A DNA stretch of 64,000 nucleotides from Haliscomenobacter sp040403615 (lineage in GTDB: Bacteria; Bacteroidota; Bacteroidia; Chitinophagales; Saprospiraceae). Position 1 is the stretch's first letter; every line of letters begins with the position of its first letter. Below are positions 26,367 to 35,447 of the stretch, one piece after another. Under the pieces are notes generated by a model. It did no database searches. It was given only the letters and a program-made list of their open reading frames with translations, and was not told the DNA's origin. The position numbers and the translations under genes were made by a program. The stretch covers positions 1 to 64,000 of the forward strand of contig NZ_JBBAKG010000017.1 in NCBI RefSeq assembly GCF_040403615.1. Reading direction: 5' to 3'.

Positions 26367-28091
26367 TTAAAAGCTGGAGTCGTCAACTCGATCCAGCCAA
26401 TCGGCAATTTCTTTGGCCACCGTTTCAACACACCCTTTTTGGAAAGGCGAGTTAATTCCGGCCAATTCTACCAATTCCAGGAATGATTTGCTGCCTCCCG
26501 CTTTGCACAAGCGAACGTAGCTTTCCCAGGCGCTAGCATGGTCTTGTTGGGCCCATTTCCAATATTGAAAGGCACAAATTTGCGCCAGTACGTAATCAAT
26601 GTAGTAAAATGGAGTCGAAAAAATATGTCCCTGCTTGTGCCAGAAACCACCATCCTTCAAAAAAGCATTGTCGCCATAATTGCGATGCGGCAAATACTTT
26701 TTCTCCAACGCAGACCAGGTTTGATTGCGTTCAGTTGGAGTCATCTCCGGATGGGCATAGATCAGGTGCTGAAACTCATCTACTGCTGTGCCATAGGGCA
26801 AAAAGTAGATGGCGTTGGACAAATGCATGAACTTGTACTTATCGGCTTGATCGCCGAAAAACAAACGCATCCATGGCCAGGCAAAAAATTCCATGCTCAT
26901 GGAATGTATTTCACAAGCTTCATAGGTAGGCCATTTGTATTCACTCAAGCCGATGTCCCTACTGCTGAATACCTGAAAGGCGTGCCCACATTCATGGGTT
27001 AGCACATCTACGTCACCGCTGGTGCCATTGAAATTGGAGAAGATGTAAGGTGCGCGGTACTGCTCAATGTAAGTACAATAACCGCCAGTTGCTTTGCCAT
27101 CTTTGTTTTCCAGATCCATCAGGTGAGCTTCCTGCATCAGCGTGAAAAACTCATTTGTTTCCGGCGACATTTCGCCGTACATCTTTTCAGCTTGTGACAC
27201 AATCCACTTGGGTTCGCCCTGTGGTTTGGGATTGCCCGATGCAAAACGAAATTCTTCATCGAAATAGTACAATTGGTCCAATTTTAGCCTTTTGCGTTGA
27301 CGCTCGTACAAACGGCTAGCCAATGGAACAATGAATTGAGCAATTTCTTCCCGAAAAGGGATCAAATCCTCAGCACGATAATCAGAGCGCGTCAGGCGAT
27401 CGTAAGAAAGATCTGTAAAACTTGGATAATGAAGCTTTTTAGCGATATCGTCCCTGGTTTTGACCAGGTGACCAAAAATGCTTTCAATGGCTTCCGCATT
27501 GTTGGCAAAAAAAGACCATTTGGCTTCACTGGCGCTTTGGCGCGTGGCCCGATCTGCCGACAACTCATGAGGCAAAAGTGCAGACAAATTGAATTTTTCA
27601 CCTTGAAAATCAATCTGTGCTCCTGCTTTTATGCGGATGTATTCTGTGGCCAGGCGATTTTCTTCCTGAAGATCCGAAAGTACTTCTGGTGAAAAAGTGC
27701 GGCGATTGAGGTCGGCGAGTCTAAAAAATTGTGGACCCCACAATTTTTCAAAATCACTCCGGTAGGGAGTGGTCAATAATTTGTTGAGTAACTCGGTATT
27801 GAAAGCCTGAAAATTAGGCAGTTCCTGGTTGAAGAAGTTGTTTTCTTCCTCATAGAAAGCATCTCTGGTATCAATGGTATGCCGAATGTGGCAAATATTG
27901 TACATGCTATTAAAAACCGCACGGATCTCATTGATCTCTTCAAAGGTGGTAAGCTGTTGTTCAAAAGAATCAGCTTGAGTAAATTCATTGAATAAGCGTT
28001 CAAATTCAGCGGATAACTGCGCCATATTTGGGCGCTCGTATTCAAAATCTTCGAATTTTAGCACCTCGGTATCGATAGTCTCCCTTATCAT
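26367..28091 (-). CDS. M3 family oligoendopeptidase
   Basis: The 574-residue cytoplasmic zinc peptidase carries HECGH at 366-370 (LTHECGHAFQVFSS) with the third ligand in YEACEIHSMSMEFFAWPWM, as in PepF/M3 oligoendopeptidases. It cleaves short peptides in protein turnover. No signal peptide is present and the length is as expected. The gene stands alone between the transferase cluster and divergent uppS. Confidence 0.93.
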   Translation of the reverse strand: MIRETIDTEVLKFEDFEYERPNMAQLSAEFERLFNEFTQADSFEQQLTTFEEINEIRAVFNSMYNICHIRHTIDTRDAFYEEENNFFNQELPNFQAFNTELLNKLLTTPYRSDFEKLWGPQFFRLADLNRRTFSPEVLSDLQEENRLATEYIRIKAGAQIDFQGEKFNLSALLPHELSADRATRQSASEAKWSFFANNAEAIESIFGHLVKTRDDIAKKLHYPSFTDLSYDRLTRSDYRAEDLIPFREEIAQFIVPLASRLYERQRKRLKLDQLYYFDEEFRFASGNPKPQGEPKWIVSQAEKMYGEMSPETNEFFTLMQEAHLMDLENKDGKATGGYCTYIEQYRAPYIFSNFNGTSGDVDVLTHECGHAFQVFSSRDIGLSEYKWPTYEACEIHSMSMEFFAWPWMRLFFGDQADKYKFMHLSNAIYFLPYGTAVDEFQHLIYAHPEMTPTERNQTWSALEKKYLPHRNYGDNAFLKDGGFWHKQGHIFSTPFYYIDYVLAQICAFQYWKWAQQDHASAWESYVRLCKAGGSKSFLELVELAGINSPFQKGCVETVAKEIADWLDRVDDSSF

Positions 28092-28194
28092 ACGTCTTCT
28101 GGGTTGTTGTGGCGCGATTCAATTTTTTTAAAAAATTTCGGGCAAGATAAGGAAATGCGGTGGCATATGAATTTAAAAACCTAGCATTTCTTTT

Positions 28195-28202
28195 TAATTT
28201 TG
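28195..28202 (+). promoter_or_regulatory. -7 element just before uppS
   Basis: TAATTTTG at 28195-28202 ends 4 nt before the ATG at 28207. A weak -33 (TTTA at 28172-28175) would leave 19 nt. Transcription would begin at about the start codon, so the message may be leaderless; otherwise another promoter is used. Confidence 0.35.
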
Positions 28203-28206
28203 CCAG

Positions 28207-28947
28207 ATGGACTTAAAACAACTGATTGATACTGACCGCTTGCCCCAACACATTGCCATCATTATGGATGGGAATGGGCGTTGGGCCAAGCAGCATGGGC
28301 AGCCGAGGGTGTTTGGCCACCACAATGGGGTGAAATCTGTACGAGAAACAACGGAAGCAGCAGCAGAAATCGGTATAAAATACCTTACGCTTTATGCTTT
28401 TTCTACCGAAAACTGGGGTCGTCCCAAGTACGAAGTGGATGCGCTGATGACGCTCTTGGTTGATACACTGCACAAAGAAATTGCTACGCTCAATAAAAAC
28501 AACATTAGGCTCCAAGCGATTGGGGATCTCAGCAAATTACCTAGCAGTACTTACCGGGCATTGTTGGATGGCATTGCCAATACCAGTACGAATACCCGCA
28601 TGACTTTGGTTTTAGCACTCAATTACAGCGCCAAATGGGAGATCCTGGAGGCAACTCGCCAAATGGCAGCCTTGGTCAAAGACGGCAAGCTGGAATTGGA
28701 TCAAATTGACGAAGCCACCTTTGCAAATGCGCTATCTACCCGAGGTATCCCCGATCCAGAGCTGTTGATCCGGACCAGTGGAGAAAACCGCCTGAGTAAT
28801 TTCCTTTTATGGCAATTGGCTTACGCAGAATTTCACTTTACGCCTACCATGTGGCCAGATTTCCGCAAGGATCATTTATTTCAAGCCATCATCGATTTTC
28901 AAAACCGCGAACGCCGGTTTGGGAAGATCAGTGAGCAGGTTTTGTAA
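28207..28947 (+). CDS. uppS: Isoprenyl (undecaprenyl) diphosphate synthase
   Basis: The 246-residue cis-prenyltransferase builds the C55 lipid carrier from farnesyl diphosphate and isopentenyl diphosphate. The catalytic Asp lies in IIMDGNGRWAKQHG, and further motifs are YLTLYAFSTENWGRP and the C-terminal LLIRTSGENRLSNFLLWQLAYAEFHF (in part RTSGE). The carrier is used by the WecA-like enzyme in this window and by the MreBCD/PBP2 pathway. In many Bacteroidota it precedes bamA; here aconitase follows. Confidence 0.95.
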   Translation: MDLKQLIDTDRLPQHIAIIMDGNGRWAKQHGQPRVFGHHNGVKSVRETTEAAAEIGIKYLTLYAFSTENWGRPKYEVDALMTLLVDTLHKEIATLNKNNIRLQAIGDLSKLPSSTYRALLDGIANTSTNTRMTLVLALNYSAKWEILEATRQMAALVKDGKLELDQIDEATFANALSTRGIPDPELLIRTSGENRLSNFLLWQLAYAEFHFTPTMWPDFRKDHLFQAIIDFQNRERRFGKISEQVL

Positions 28948-29027
28948 TGGACTGGAAGCTAAAATGACTAGACATAAAATTAAGGTGTTGTATTCCAACA
29001 CAAGCATCAAAAAACCAGAGATTATTG

Positions 29028-29035
29028 TACTTTTG
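29028..29035 (+). promoter_or_regulatory. -7 element of the aconitase gene
   Basis: TACTTTTG at 29028-29035 matches the -7 consensus and gives a leader of about 50 nt to ATG 29092. No TTG is seen at the expected -33 distance. Confidence 0.4.
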
Positions 29036-29091
29036 CACCGCCCTTATCAAAGAGAACTTTTGTTTCACCATCATAAAACTCGTAAGCAGCC

Positions 29092-31362
29092 ATGCCTTTT
29101 GATATCGACATGCTGAAGGCTCACTATGAGTCACTTCCCGCCAGAGTAAATGCGGCCAAGCAAGCGCTGGGTCGTCCATTGACACTCACCGAAAAAATAC
29201 TCTACGCCCACTTGCACGCCGACTCTCCGCTGCAAAGTTATGGCCGTGGCAAGGATTACGTATTCTTTGCTCCCGACCGCGTAGCCATGCAAGATGCAAC
29301 GGCGCAAATGGCCTTGTTGCAATTTATGATGTGTGGTCGAGACAAAACTGCCGTACCCAGTACCGTCCATTGCGATCACTTGATCCTAGCCAAAGACGGT
29401 GCCAATACCGACCTTAAAACCGCAGTAGACATCAACTCCGAAGTCTACGATTTCTTGTCCAGTGTTTCCAACAAATACGGCATCGGATTCTGGAAACCAG
29501 GTGCAGGGATCATTCACCAAACCGTGCTTGAAAACTACGCTTTCCCAGGCGGTTTGATGATTGGTACCGACTCTCACACCCCCAACGCAGGTGGTTTGGG
29601 CATGTTGGCCATCGGAGTAGGTGGCGCCGATGCAGTAGACGTAATGGTAGGCATGGCCTGGGAATTGAAAATGCCCAAGCTGATTGGTGTAAAACTTACA
29701 GGCAAACTGAATGGTTGGGCTTCTCCTAAAGATGTGATCCTCAAAGTTGCCGGTATCCTGACCGTGAAAGGGGGAACCGGAGCGATTGTGGAATACTTTG
29801 GCGAAGGCGCTCAAGCGATGTCTTGTACAGGCAAAGGTACCATCTGTAACATGGGTGCAGAAATTGGTGCAACAACTTCTACTTTTGGTTACGACGAATC
29901 TATGGGCCGCTACTTCCGCGCTACCGAGCGCCACGATGTAGCCGATTTGTGCGATTCGGTTAAAGAATACTTGACTGGCGACGATGAGTGCTACGCCCAT
30001 CCTGAAAAATACTTCGATCAAGTGATCGAAATTGACTTGAATACCCTGGAACCACACGTCAATGGCCCTTACACGCCAGACTTGGCCTGGCCCATCTCTG
30101 AGTTTGCCCAGGCAGTAAGAGACAATGGTTATCCACAAAAATTGGAAGTTGGTCTGATCGGTTCTTGTACCAACTCCTCTTATGAGGACCTGGATCGCGC
30201 TGCATCGATTGCTCGCCAGGCCAAAGAGAAAAAACTGGTTGCCAAAGCTGAGTTTACCATTACTCCAGGTTCTGAGCAGATCCGTTATACCGTAAACCGC
30301 GATGGCCAACTGGCTACTTTCGAAGAAATTGGTGGCGTGGTAATGGCCAACGCTTGTGGCCCTTGTATCGGTCAGTGGTCACGCCACACCGATGATCCTA
30401 ACCGCGCCAACTCGATCATCACTTCGTTCAACCGCAACTTCTCCAAACGCAACGACGGCAACCCACAAACGCGTTCTTTTGTGGCTTCTCCTGAAATTGT
30501 AACTGCGTTTGCCATTGCGGGCGACTTGACCTTCAACCCCCTGACCGACACCCTGATCAACGAAGATGGCGTAGCGGTTAAGCTTGATCCACCAAGTGGT
30601 GCAGAATTGCCAGCAAAAGGTTTTGCTGTAGAAGATGCAGGCTATCTGGCTCCAGCAGCGGATTCTAGCCAGGTGGTGATTAGCGTAGCTCCTACTTCCA
30701 GCCGTTTGCAATTGCTCACACCTTTCACCCCGATCACCAACGATCAGGTACAAGGCATGCGCATTTTGATCAAAGCAAAAGGAAAGTGCACAACGGATCA
30801 CATCTCTATGGCAGGGCCATGGTTGGAATTCCGTGGTCACTTGCAGAATATTGCCAAAAACACCTTCATCAGTGCCATCAACTATTTCAATGGTGAGGTT
30901 AATCAGGTGTTGAACCTAGTGACCAATACCTACTTGGCGGTTCCGGATTCTGGTTTGGCTTACCGCGATGCAGGCATCAGCACAGTGGTATTTGGCGAAG
31001 AAAACTACGGTGAAGGTTCTTCTCGCGAGCATGCAGCAATGCAGCCTCGTTTTCTGGGTGTAAAAGCGGTAGTGGTAAAATCTTTCGCGCGCATTCATGA
31101 AACCAACCTGAAAAAGCAAGGTGCCCTGGCGCTGACTTTCGCTAATCCAGAAGATTACGAAAAAATCCGCCAGGATGACTTCATTGATATTCAAGGATTC
31201 GAGTCTATCGCTCCTGGTCAGCCTGTAACGATGGCATTGAACCACAGCGATGGCACTTCCGAGACCATCGAATTGCTGCATACCTACAACGAACAACAAA
31301 TCGAATGGCTGCGCTCAGGCTCAGCTTTGAATAAGATCCGTCAGGAAATGGGCGTTGCCTAA
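29092..31362 (+). CDS. acn: Aconitate hydratase
   Basis: The 756-residue TCA-cycle enzyme interconverts citrate and isocitrate through a [4Fe-4S] cluster. Cluster cysteines are in LIGSCTNSSYEDL and NACGPCIGQWSRH. The substrate region includes TDSHTPNAGGLGMLAIGVGG and the C-terminal swivel domain GEENYGEGSSREHAA. Length and order match the mitochondrial-type aconitase common in Bacteroidota rather than AcnB. A strong terminator lies 28 nt after the stop. Codon use is highly biased compared with neighbours, consistent with strong expression. Confidence 0.96.
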   Translation: MPFDIDMLKAHYESLPARVNAAKQALGRPLTLTEKILYAHLHADSPLQSYGRGKDYVFFAPDRVAMQDATAQMALLQFMMCGRDKTAVPSTVHCDHLILAKDGANTDLKTAVDINSEVYDFLSSVSNKYGIGFWKPGAGIIHQTVLENYAFPGGLMIGTDSHTPNAGGLGMLAIGVGGADAVDVMVGMAWELKMPKLIGVKLTGKLNGWASPKDVILKVAGILTVKGGTGAIVEYFGEGAQAMSCTGKGTICNMGAEIGATTSTFGYDESMGRYFRATERHDVADLCDSVKEYLTGDDECYAHPEKYFDQVIEIDLNTLEPHVNGPYTPDLAWPISEFAQAVRDNGYPQKLEVGLIGSCTNSSYEDLDRAASIARQAKEKKLVAKAEFTITPGSEQIRYTVNRDGQLATFEEIGGVVMANACGPCIGQWSRHTDDPNRANSIITSFNRNFSKRNDGNPQTRSFVASPEIVTAFAIAGDLTFNPLTDTLINEDGVAVKLDPPSGAELPAKGFAVEDAGYLAPAADSSQVVISVAPTSSRLQLLTPFTPITNDQVQGMRILIKAKGKCTTDHISMAGPWLEFRGHLQNIAKNTFISAINYFNGEVNQVLNLVTNTYLAVPDSGLAYRDAGISTVVFGEENYGEGSSREHAAMQPRFLGVKAVVVKSFARIHETNLKKQGALALTFANPEDYEKIRQDDFIDIQGFESIAPGQPVTMALNHSDGTSETIELLHTYNEQQIEWLRSGSALNKIRQEMGVA

Positions 31363-31389
31363 TCCCTCTTTCGGAATAAAATAAAGCAG

Positions 31390-31428
31390 AAAGCCTCTCA
31401 AGAAATTGAGGGGCTTTTGTTTTTTTGA
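31390..31428 (+). terminator. Rho-independent terminator after aconitase
   Basis: A 12-bp stem (31390-31401 with 31406-31417, one G-T pair) closed by a GAAA tetraloop, then a T-rich tail. Confidence 0.85.
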
Positions 31429-31480
31429 GAAAAAGGCAGAAAAAACGAAGAAAGAAGTGGAATTCCTCGTAAAAATGAAT

Positions 31481-31504
31481 TATTTTTGAGAAAATTTCTC
31501 AAAA
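31481..31504 (+). promoter_or_regulatory. Palindromic operator over the ATPase/RloB promoter and start
   Basis: TATTTTTG at 31481-31488 is a -7 element. Overlapping it, TTTTGAGAAA (31484-31493) and TTTCTCAAAA (31495-31504) form a perfect 10-bp inverted repeat around one base, ending on the A of the ATG. A dimeric repressor bound here would block both polymerase and the start region; alternatively part of it folds in the message. Confidence 0.6.
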
Positions 31505-32808
31505 TGATAGTAGAATTTACTGTAGGAAATTATCGCTCATTCAAAGATAAAGTTACCCTGAGCCTGGAGGCTGGGACGGTAAGTGAATATCCAGAAAATA
31601 CCTTCAAAGTAAAAAAGCTGAAACTGCTCAAAAGTGCCGTGGTCTACGGAGCCAATGCCAGTGGAAAATCCAATTTACTGCAGGCAATCAGTACCATGCG
31701 CGAGGTGTTGCTCAACAATTTCAAAAAGCAAAGCACCAATACCTTACCCGCTGAACCTTTTTTACTGGAAGACAGTTGTGCCCAATTGCCTTGTTTTTTC
31801 CAACTGAATTTCATCATTGAGGAGGTGCTGTACCGCTACGGTTTTGAAATAACTGCCGAAAAAGTGAATTCTGAGTGGCTGTACCGCAAAAAAGCCAACA
31901 TCGAAAAGCCCCTCTTTTTACGCGAAGAGGACGTCATTGAGCTTTTTACAGGGTTTGAAGAAGGCAAGGATTTGGAGGAAAGAACCCTGGACAATGGCTT
32001 TTTCCTGGCGGTTTGCGATGCATTCAATGGTGCCATTTCCAAAAAAATCATGCATTGGTTCAACAACCTGAGCATCATCTCAGGCGTACACCACGATGGA
32101 TACCGCACTCAAACCCTGGAAATGCTCGAAAATCAAGCTACCCATGATGACCTGAAAGCCTTGATTTCCCTGCTTGATTTGGGTTTTGAAGACCTGGAAC
32201 TAAGCAAAGATACTCCCGAAGAACCCCGAATGATGCAAAGCATTTCCATGGTGGCTGAAAAATCGGTTCAATACATGACCCGTTCTCGGAGAAAGATCAA
32301 AACCATTCACAAGGTTTTTGATCAAAAAGGCTTACAAATGCGGGAACAAAAATTCGACCTGGATCAAATGGAATCTTCTGGTACCCAAAAAATATTCGAC
32401 ATCATTGGCCCTATCTTTTGGGTACTCAAAAAAGGTGGTATCGCCATCATCGATGAGTTGGACGCCAAGTTGCACCCCCTATTGACCAGGGCTTTTATCC
32501 GCATTTTTAATTCGGAAGAAAATAACCCGCACAATGCCCAGTTGGTGTTTGCTTCGCACGACATCAACTTGCTTTCGTATGGCCATTTTCGCAGGGATCA
32601 AATTTACTTTGTAGAAAAAGACCATTTTGGCGCTTCCAATTTGTATTCCCTGATCGAATTCAAAGAAGTGGGCCAAGGCAAAATCCGCAAAGACCGGTCT
32701 TTTGAAAAAGACTACATCCAAGGGCGTTATGGTTCCATTCCATTTCTGGGAGATTTTTCAAAATTGATTCAACAATGGCAAGGAGAGGAAAAATTGACCG
32801 CGAATTAG
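31504..32808 (+). CDS. AAA15-type ATPase of a RloAB/AbiL-like pair
   Basis: The 434-residue ABC-like ATPase starts IVEFTVGNYRSFKDKVTLSLEA, as AAA15 (RloA/AbiLi) proteins do. It has Walker A GANASGKS (49-56), the signature-like ESSGTQKIFDIIG (about 293-305), Walker B IAIIDELD (D317, E318) and the switch His in FASHD (H352). TTG 31486 is in frame but ATG 31504 follows the promoter better. The RloB gene starts 34 nt before its stop, so the two are coupled. Known AbiLi and PARIS AriA relatives sense phage and trigger a nuclease-like partner. Function here is inferred from family and pairing. Confidence 0.82.
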   Translation: MIVEFTVGNYRSFKDKVTLSLEAGTVSEYPENTFKVKKLKLLKSAVVYGANASGKSNLLQAISTMREVLLNNFKKQSTNTLPAEPFLLEDSCAQLPCFFQLNFIIEEVLYRYGFEITAEKVNSEWLYRKKANIEKPLFLREEDVIELFTGFEEGKDLEERTLDNGFFLAVCDAFNGAISKKIMHWFNNLSIISGVHHDGYRTQTLEMLENQATHDDLKALISLLDLGFEDLELSKDTPEEPRMMQSISMVAEKSVQYMTRSRRKIKTIHKVFDQKGLQMREQKFDLDQMESSGTQKIFDIIGPIFWVLKKGGIAIIDELDAKLHPLLTRAFIRIFNSEENNPHNAQLVFASHDINLLSYGHFRRDQIYFVEKDHFGASNLYSLIEFKEVGQGKIRKDRSFEKDYIQGRYGSIPFLGDFSKLIQQWQGEEKLTAN

Positions 32809-33458
32809 GTTTTGGAAAAAATGAAGTCCGTCCCAAGGCTTTTAGATCTGAGCGGAAATTTTTCCTGATTGTTTGCGAAGGCGAAAAAACTGAACCCAAT
32901 TACTTCAAAGGCTTGAGTCAATTTATACCTCGAGGTACCGTTGAACTGGTCTTAGACATCCATGGAACGGGGCGAAACACCCTGAGTTTATTGGAAAAAA
33001 TAAAAGCCATCCGCAAAAACAAGGAAGCAGAATACGATCGAACTTACGATGAAACCTGGGCGGTGTTTGACAAGGATGATTTCCCGGATGAGTATTTTAA
33101 CCGGGCAATTTTGATTGGTAGGAATGAACGTGCCCCCATTTTTTGCGCCTGGTCTAATGAAGCCTTTGAACTCTGGTTTCTATTGCACTTCAACAATTAC
33201 CCCGAGCCTATGGGGCGAAAACAATATGCTAAATTGCTGGAAAGGGAAATAAGCCAACTCCTAAGCGGGCCGTTCAAATACGAAAAGAACAATGCGGCAA
33301 TGTATACTCTTTTAAAAACGATCGGAGATGAACCCAAAGCCATAGAGCGGGCCAAAACCTTGCATCAACAATATGAAGATGAAAACTTTGCGACCCACAA
33401 TCCTTGTACTTTGGTGTATCAACTGGTAGAAAAACTGCTGGAATTAAGTTCATTTTAA
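32775..33458 (+). CDS. RloB-family protein (TOPRIM-like nuclease partner)
   Basis: The 227-residue protein shows the RloB pattern: a basic N-terminus, FLIVCEGEKTEPNYFKGL with the acidic motif E35-E40, AVFDKDDF (D99, D101), and SNEAFELWFLLHF, which is characteristic of the family. The acidic residues fit a TOPRIM-like metal site. It overlaps the ATPase gene by 34 nt in another frame. RloB/AbiLii proteins are effector partners of AAA15 ATPases in abortive-infection systems. Activity has not been shown for this protein; the family call is strong, the defence role is inference. Confidence 0.8.
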   Translation: MARRGKIDRELGFGKNEVRPKAFRSERKFFLIVCEGEKTEPNYFKGLSQFIPRGTVELVLDIHGTGRNTLSLLEKIKAIRKNKEAEYDRTYDETWAVFDKDDFPDEYFNRAILIGRNERAPIFCAWSNEAFELWFLLHFNNYPEPMGRKQYAKLLEREISQLLSGPFKYEKNNAAMYTLLKTIGDEPKAIERAKTLHQQYEDENFATHNPCTLVYQLVEKLLELSSF

Positions 33459-33538
33459 CCCAAATAAGCTTCCTGTCGATAAAATCTTGCTTTCCAGAGA
33501 AAAAAATGGACAGCTTAACGATTTGGTAACAATTTGAC

Positions 33539-33561
33539 CGAACAAATAAAATTCTTGTTCG
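33539..33561 (+). repeat. Short inverted repeat before the bactofilin-like gene
   Basis: CGAACAA (33539-33545) and TTGTTCG (33555-33561) form a perfect 7-bp inverted repeat 25 nt before the ATG at 33587. It may be a regulatory stem-loop or operator. Confidence 0.35.
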
Positions 33562-33586
33562 CAATCACCGACTTAATTTTTGAGAA

Positions 33587-34837
33587 ATGAAAAAAGCAGG
33601 CATACTTCTCATTGGCTTCTTCTTGTTCAATCTTGGCAACGCAGAAGCTTCAGATGTAAAAACAGGAAACAAAGTAACGCTTTCCACCGATTCACCCAAC
33701 AACATTTATATCGCTGCGGGCGAAGTAAATGTGAATGCCAATGTCGCTGGAGACTTGGTGGCTGCTGGTGGTGAAATCCGCATCAATGGCATTACCCAGC
33801 AAGATGTATTGCTAACGGGTGGCAAAATCAGCTTCGACGGTCAAAGCGAAGGGGATGTACGCTTAATGGGCGGCGAAGTTCGCATTACGCAAAACATCAA
33901 AGGCGATTTAACCATCACCGGTGGCAAAATCAGCATCGACAAAGGGGTTACGATTGGCGGTGATTTGATCATCGTGGGGGGTGAAGTCAACCTATTTGGG
34001 GATGTAAAAGGCAGAGTGTTCATCGCCGGAGGCAAATTCTTCCTCAATGGCAATGTAGAAGGCGGCATTGAAGCCAAATCAAGTTTCCTCGAAATAAACG
34101 GTCGCATCAATGGCGAATGTGAATTGGCTGCACAAAAACTCATTTTGAGTAGCCATGCCTTTTTTGGCGGCAATGTAAAATACTGGACCAAACAGCACAG
34201 CCCCAGCTTTGATGGCAAATTGGCTTCTGGTGCAAAAGCAACGTATGATTCCTCTCTCAAGCCCGATTGGCTGGATTGGGAATACAAAGCGGGAGATCTT
34301 TCCCAGAAGGTAAAGCGCGGGGTTGGTTTCTTTCAGGTATTCAGTGGCCTGTTGATGACCTTGTTGTTGATCGCCTTTGGAGATAAATTGTTTACACGCT
34401 ATGCTGGTCAGGCCAGCAAAAATGCTGGGCCAGCCTTTGGCTTGGGTATGTTGCTGTTGTTTGGTGTCCCGATCCTTTCAGGTATCGCTTTCATCACAAT
34501 CATCGGTATTCCTGTGGGCGTCGTTGGTATGGGTGCCTATGGCATCATGCTGAGCATGTCTACTGCATTACCCTCTGTTATTGCTGCTTATGAGTGGCGG
34601 AAGCTGAAAGATCAAAATTGGACAAAAGGCGGTGTAACCCTCGTTGCCGTGGGCATCTTCCTGGGCTTACGTTTGGCCTCCAAAATTCCTGTTTTTGGCT
34701 CGCTATTGTCCTTCATTGCTGCCGCCGTTGCCTTCGGATACATCTACATGATCATCCGCAAGAAGATTGATGTTGAAGCTACTGCTGCTGCGAAGTCAGA
34801 CGACGAAGATCATAAGGATGGAGAGGATTTTGTGTAA
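33587..34837 (+). CDS. Exported bactofilin-like beta-helix protein with membrane domain
   Basis: The 416-residue protein has a signal peptide (residues 1-21). About eight short beta-helix rungs of bactofilin type follow (30-205), recognisable by repeats such as VAGDLVAAGGEIRINGI, KGDLTITGGKISIDKG and IGGDLIIVGGEVNLFG. Then come four to five membrane helices (about 245-395) and an acidic tail (SDDEDHKDGEDFV). Classical bactofilins are cytoplasmic, so a signal peptide places this beta helix in the periplasm or outside. Similar polymer-forming proteins with a C-terminal membrane region are known but uncharacterised. It stands between two defence-like units with no sign of belonging to either. 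Confidence 0.78.
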   Translation: MKKAGILLIGFFLFNLGNAEASDVKTGNKVTLSTDSPNNIYIAAGEVNVNANVAGDLVAAGGEIRINGITQQDVLLTGGKISFDGQSEGDVRLMGGEVRITQNIKGDLTITGGKISIDKGVTIGGDLIIVGGEVNLFGDVKGRVFIAGGKFFLNGNVEGGIEAKSSFLEINGRINGECELAAQKLILSSHAFFGGNVKYWTKQHSPSFDGKLASGAKATYDSSLKPDWLDWEYKAGDLSQKVKRGVGFFQVFSGLLMTLLLIAFGDKLFTRYAGQASKNAGPAFGLGMLLLFGVPILSGIAFITIIGIPVGVVGMGAYGIMLSMSTALPSVIAAYEWRKLKDQNWTKGGVTLVAVGIFLGLRLASKIPVFGSLLSFIAAAVAFGYIYMIIRKKIDVEATAAAKSDDEDHKDGEDFV

Positions 34838-34881
34838 TTGAATCCAGTTGTCCCGAATTAAATTCTGAACGCATCATTAAA

Positions 34882-34918
34882 GCCTAAAGTAAAGATAATC
34901 TTTGCTTTAGGCTTTTTT
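34882..34918. terminator. Bidirectional terminator
   Basis: A 14-bp stem (34882-34895 with 34899-34912, one G-T pair), 3-nt loop, followed by T6 on the plus strand. It serves the bactofilin-like gene on plus and the converging PIN gene on minus. Confidence 0.8.
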
Positions 34919-35447
34919 ATTGATTGGATGTAGAGCCAATCATACAACCTTCCAGCTGAGCAATCAACTCTTCCATTTTCTTCTTTGGCAAGCGAGGATT
35001 GCAGCGCTCTAGCCTCTTGAGCAGGGTGATGCCAATTTGGGGAGTACAAATGGCCTGTTCTACCAATTCTTTGATGACCCATAACGAACCAAATACGGTC
35101 AGGCCATTGTCCTGCGCTTCTTTGCGCAGATCGCCGTCGCCACTAAGCAGTGGGCATTGGCGTTGTACCGCCAGGAAAAGCACGGATTTATCGGTAAGGC
35201 GCTTCAAGTTGCGGCGGGTGTGAAAGCGGAGGATGTGCAGCATCTCTTCGCCACTGAAATCGATGATTTCGACCCCCTCGGATGTCAAGAACCGATTCAA
35301 GGTGGCCATTTGTTCGGGATGATTGATCTCGTTGACCACAAACCCGGTTGTCAGTATCCGGTATTCCAGTTGCATGAAGTATTCCAAAGCCCCGGCTTTG
35401 ATCAGGTCAATGAATACGTTTGTATCGGTGATGATGAGGTCTTTCAT
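34917..35447 (-). CDS. PIN-domain protein, likely toxin/RNase
   Basis: The 176-residue protein has the PIN acidic set: TDTNVFIDL near the start, VNEI around residue 40, LTDKSVLFLA around 85, and SGDGDLR around 103. PIN domains cut RNA with Mg ions and often act as VapC-type toxins. A C-terminal basic extension (ERCNPRLPKKKMEE) is present. It overlaps the XRE-ImmA gene by 4 nt, so the two are translated together, the regulator first. Pairing suggests a toxin held by the upstream protein. Its target is unknown. Confidence 0.82.
   Translation of the reverse strand: MKDLIITDTNVFIDLIKAGALEYFMQLEYRILTTGFVVNEINHPEQMATLNRFLTSEGVEIIDFSGEEMLHILRFHTRRNLKRLTDKSVLFLAVQRQCPLLSGDGDLRKEAQDNGLTVFGSLWVIKELVEQAICTPQIGITLLKRLERCNPRLPKKKMEELIAQLEGCMIGSTSNQ

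Noticed and set aside
29386..30309. 307-codon frame opposite aconitase
   Set aside because: Antisense to a highly biased, strongly conserved gene; the biased codons themselves open this frame.
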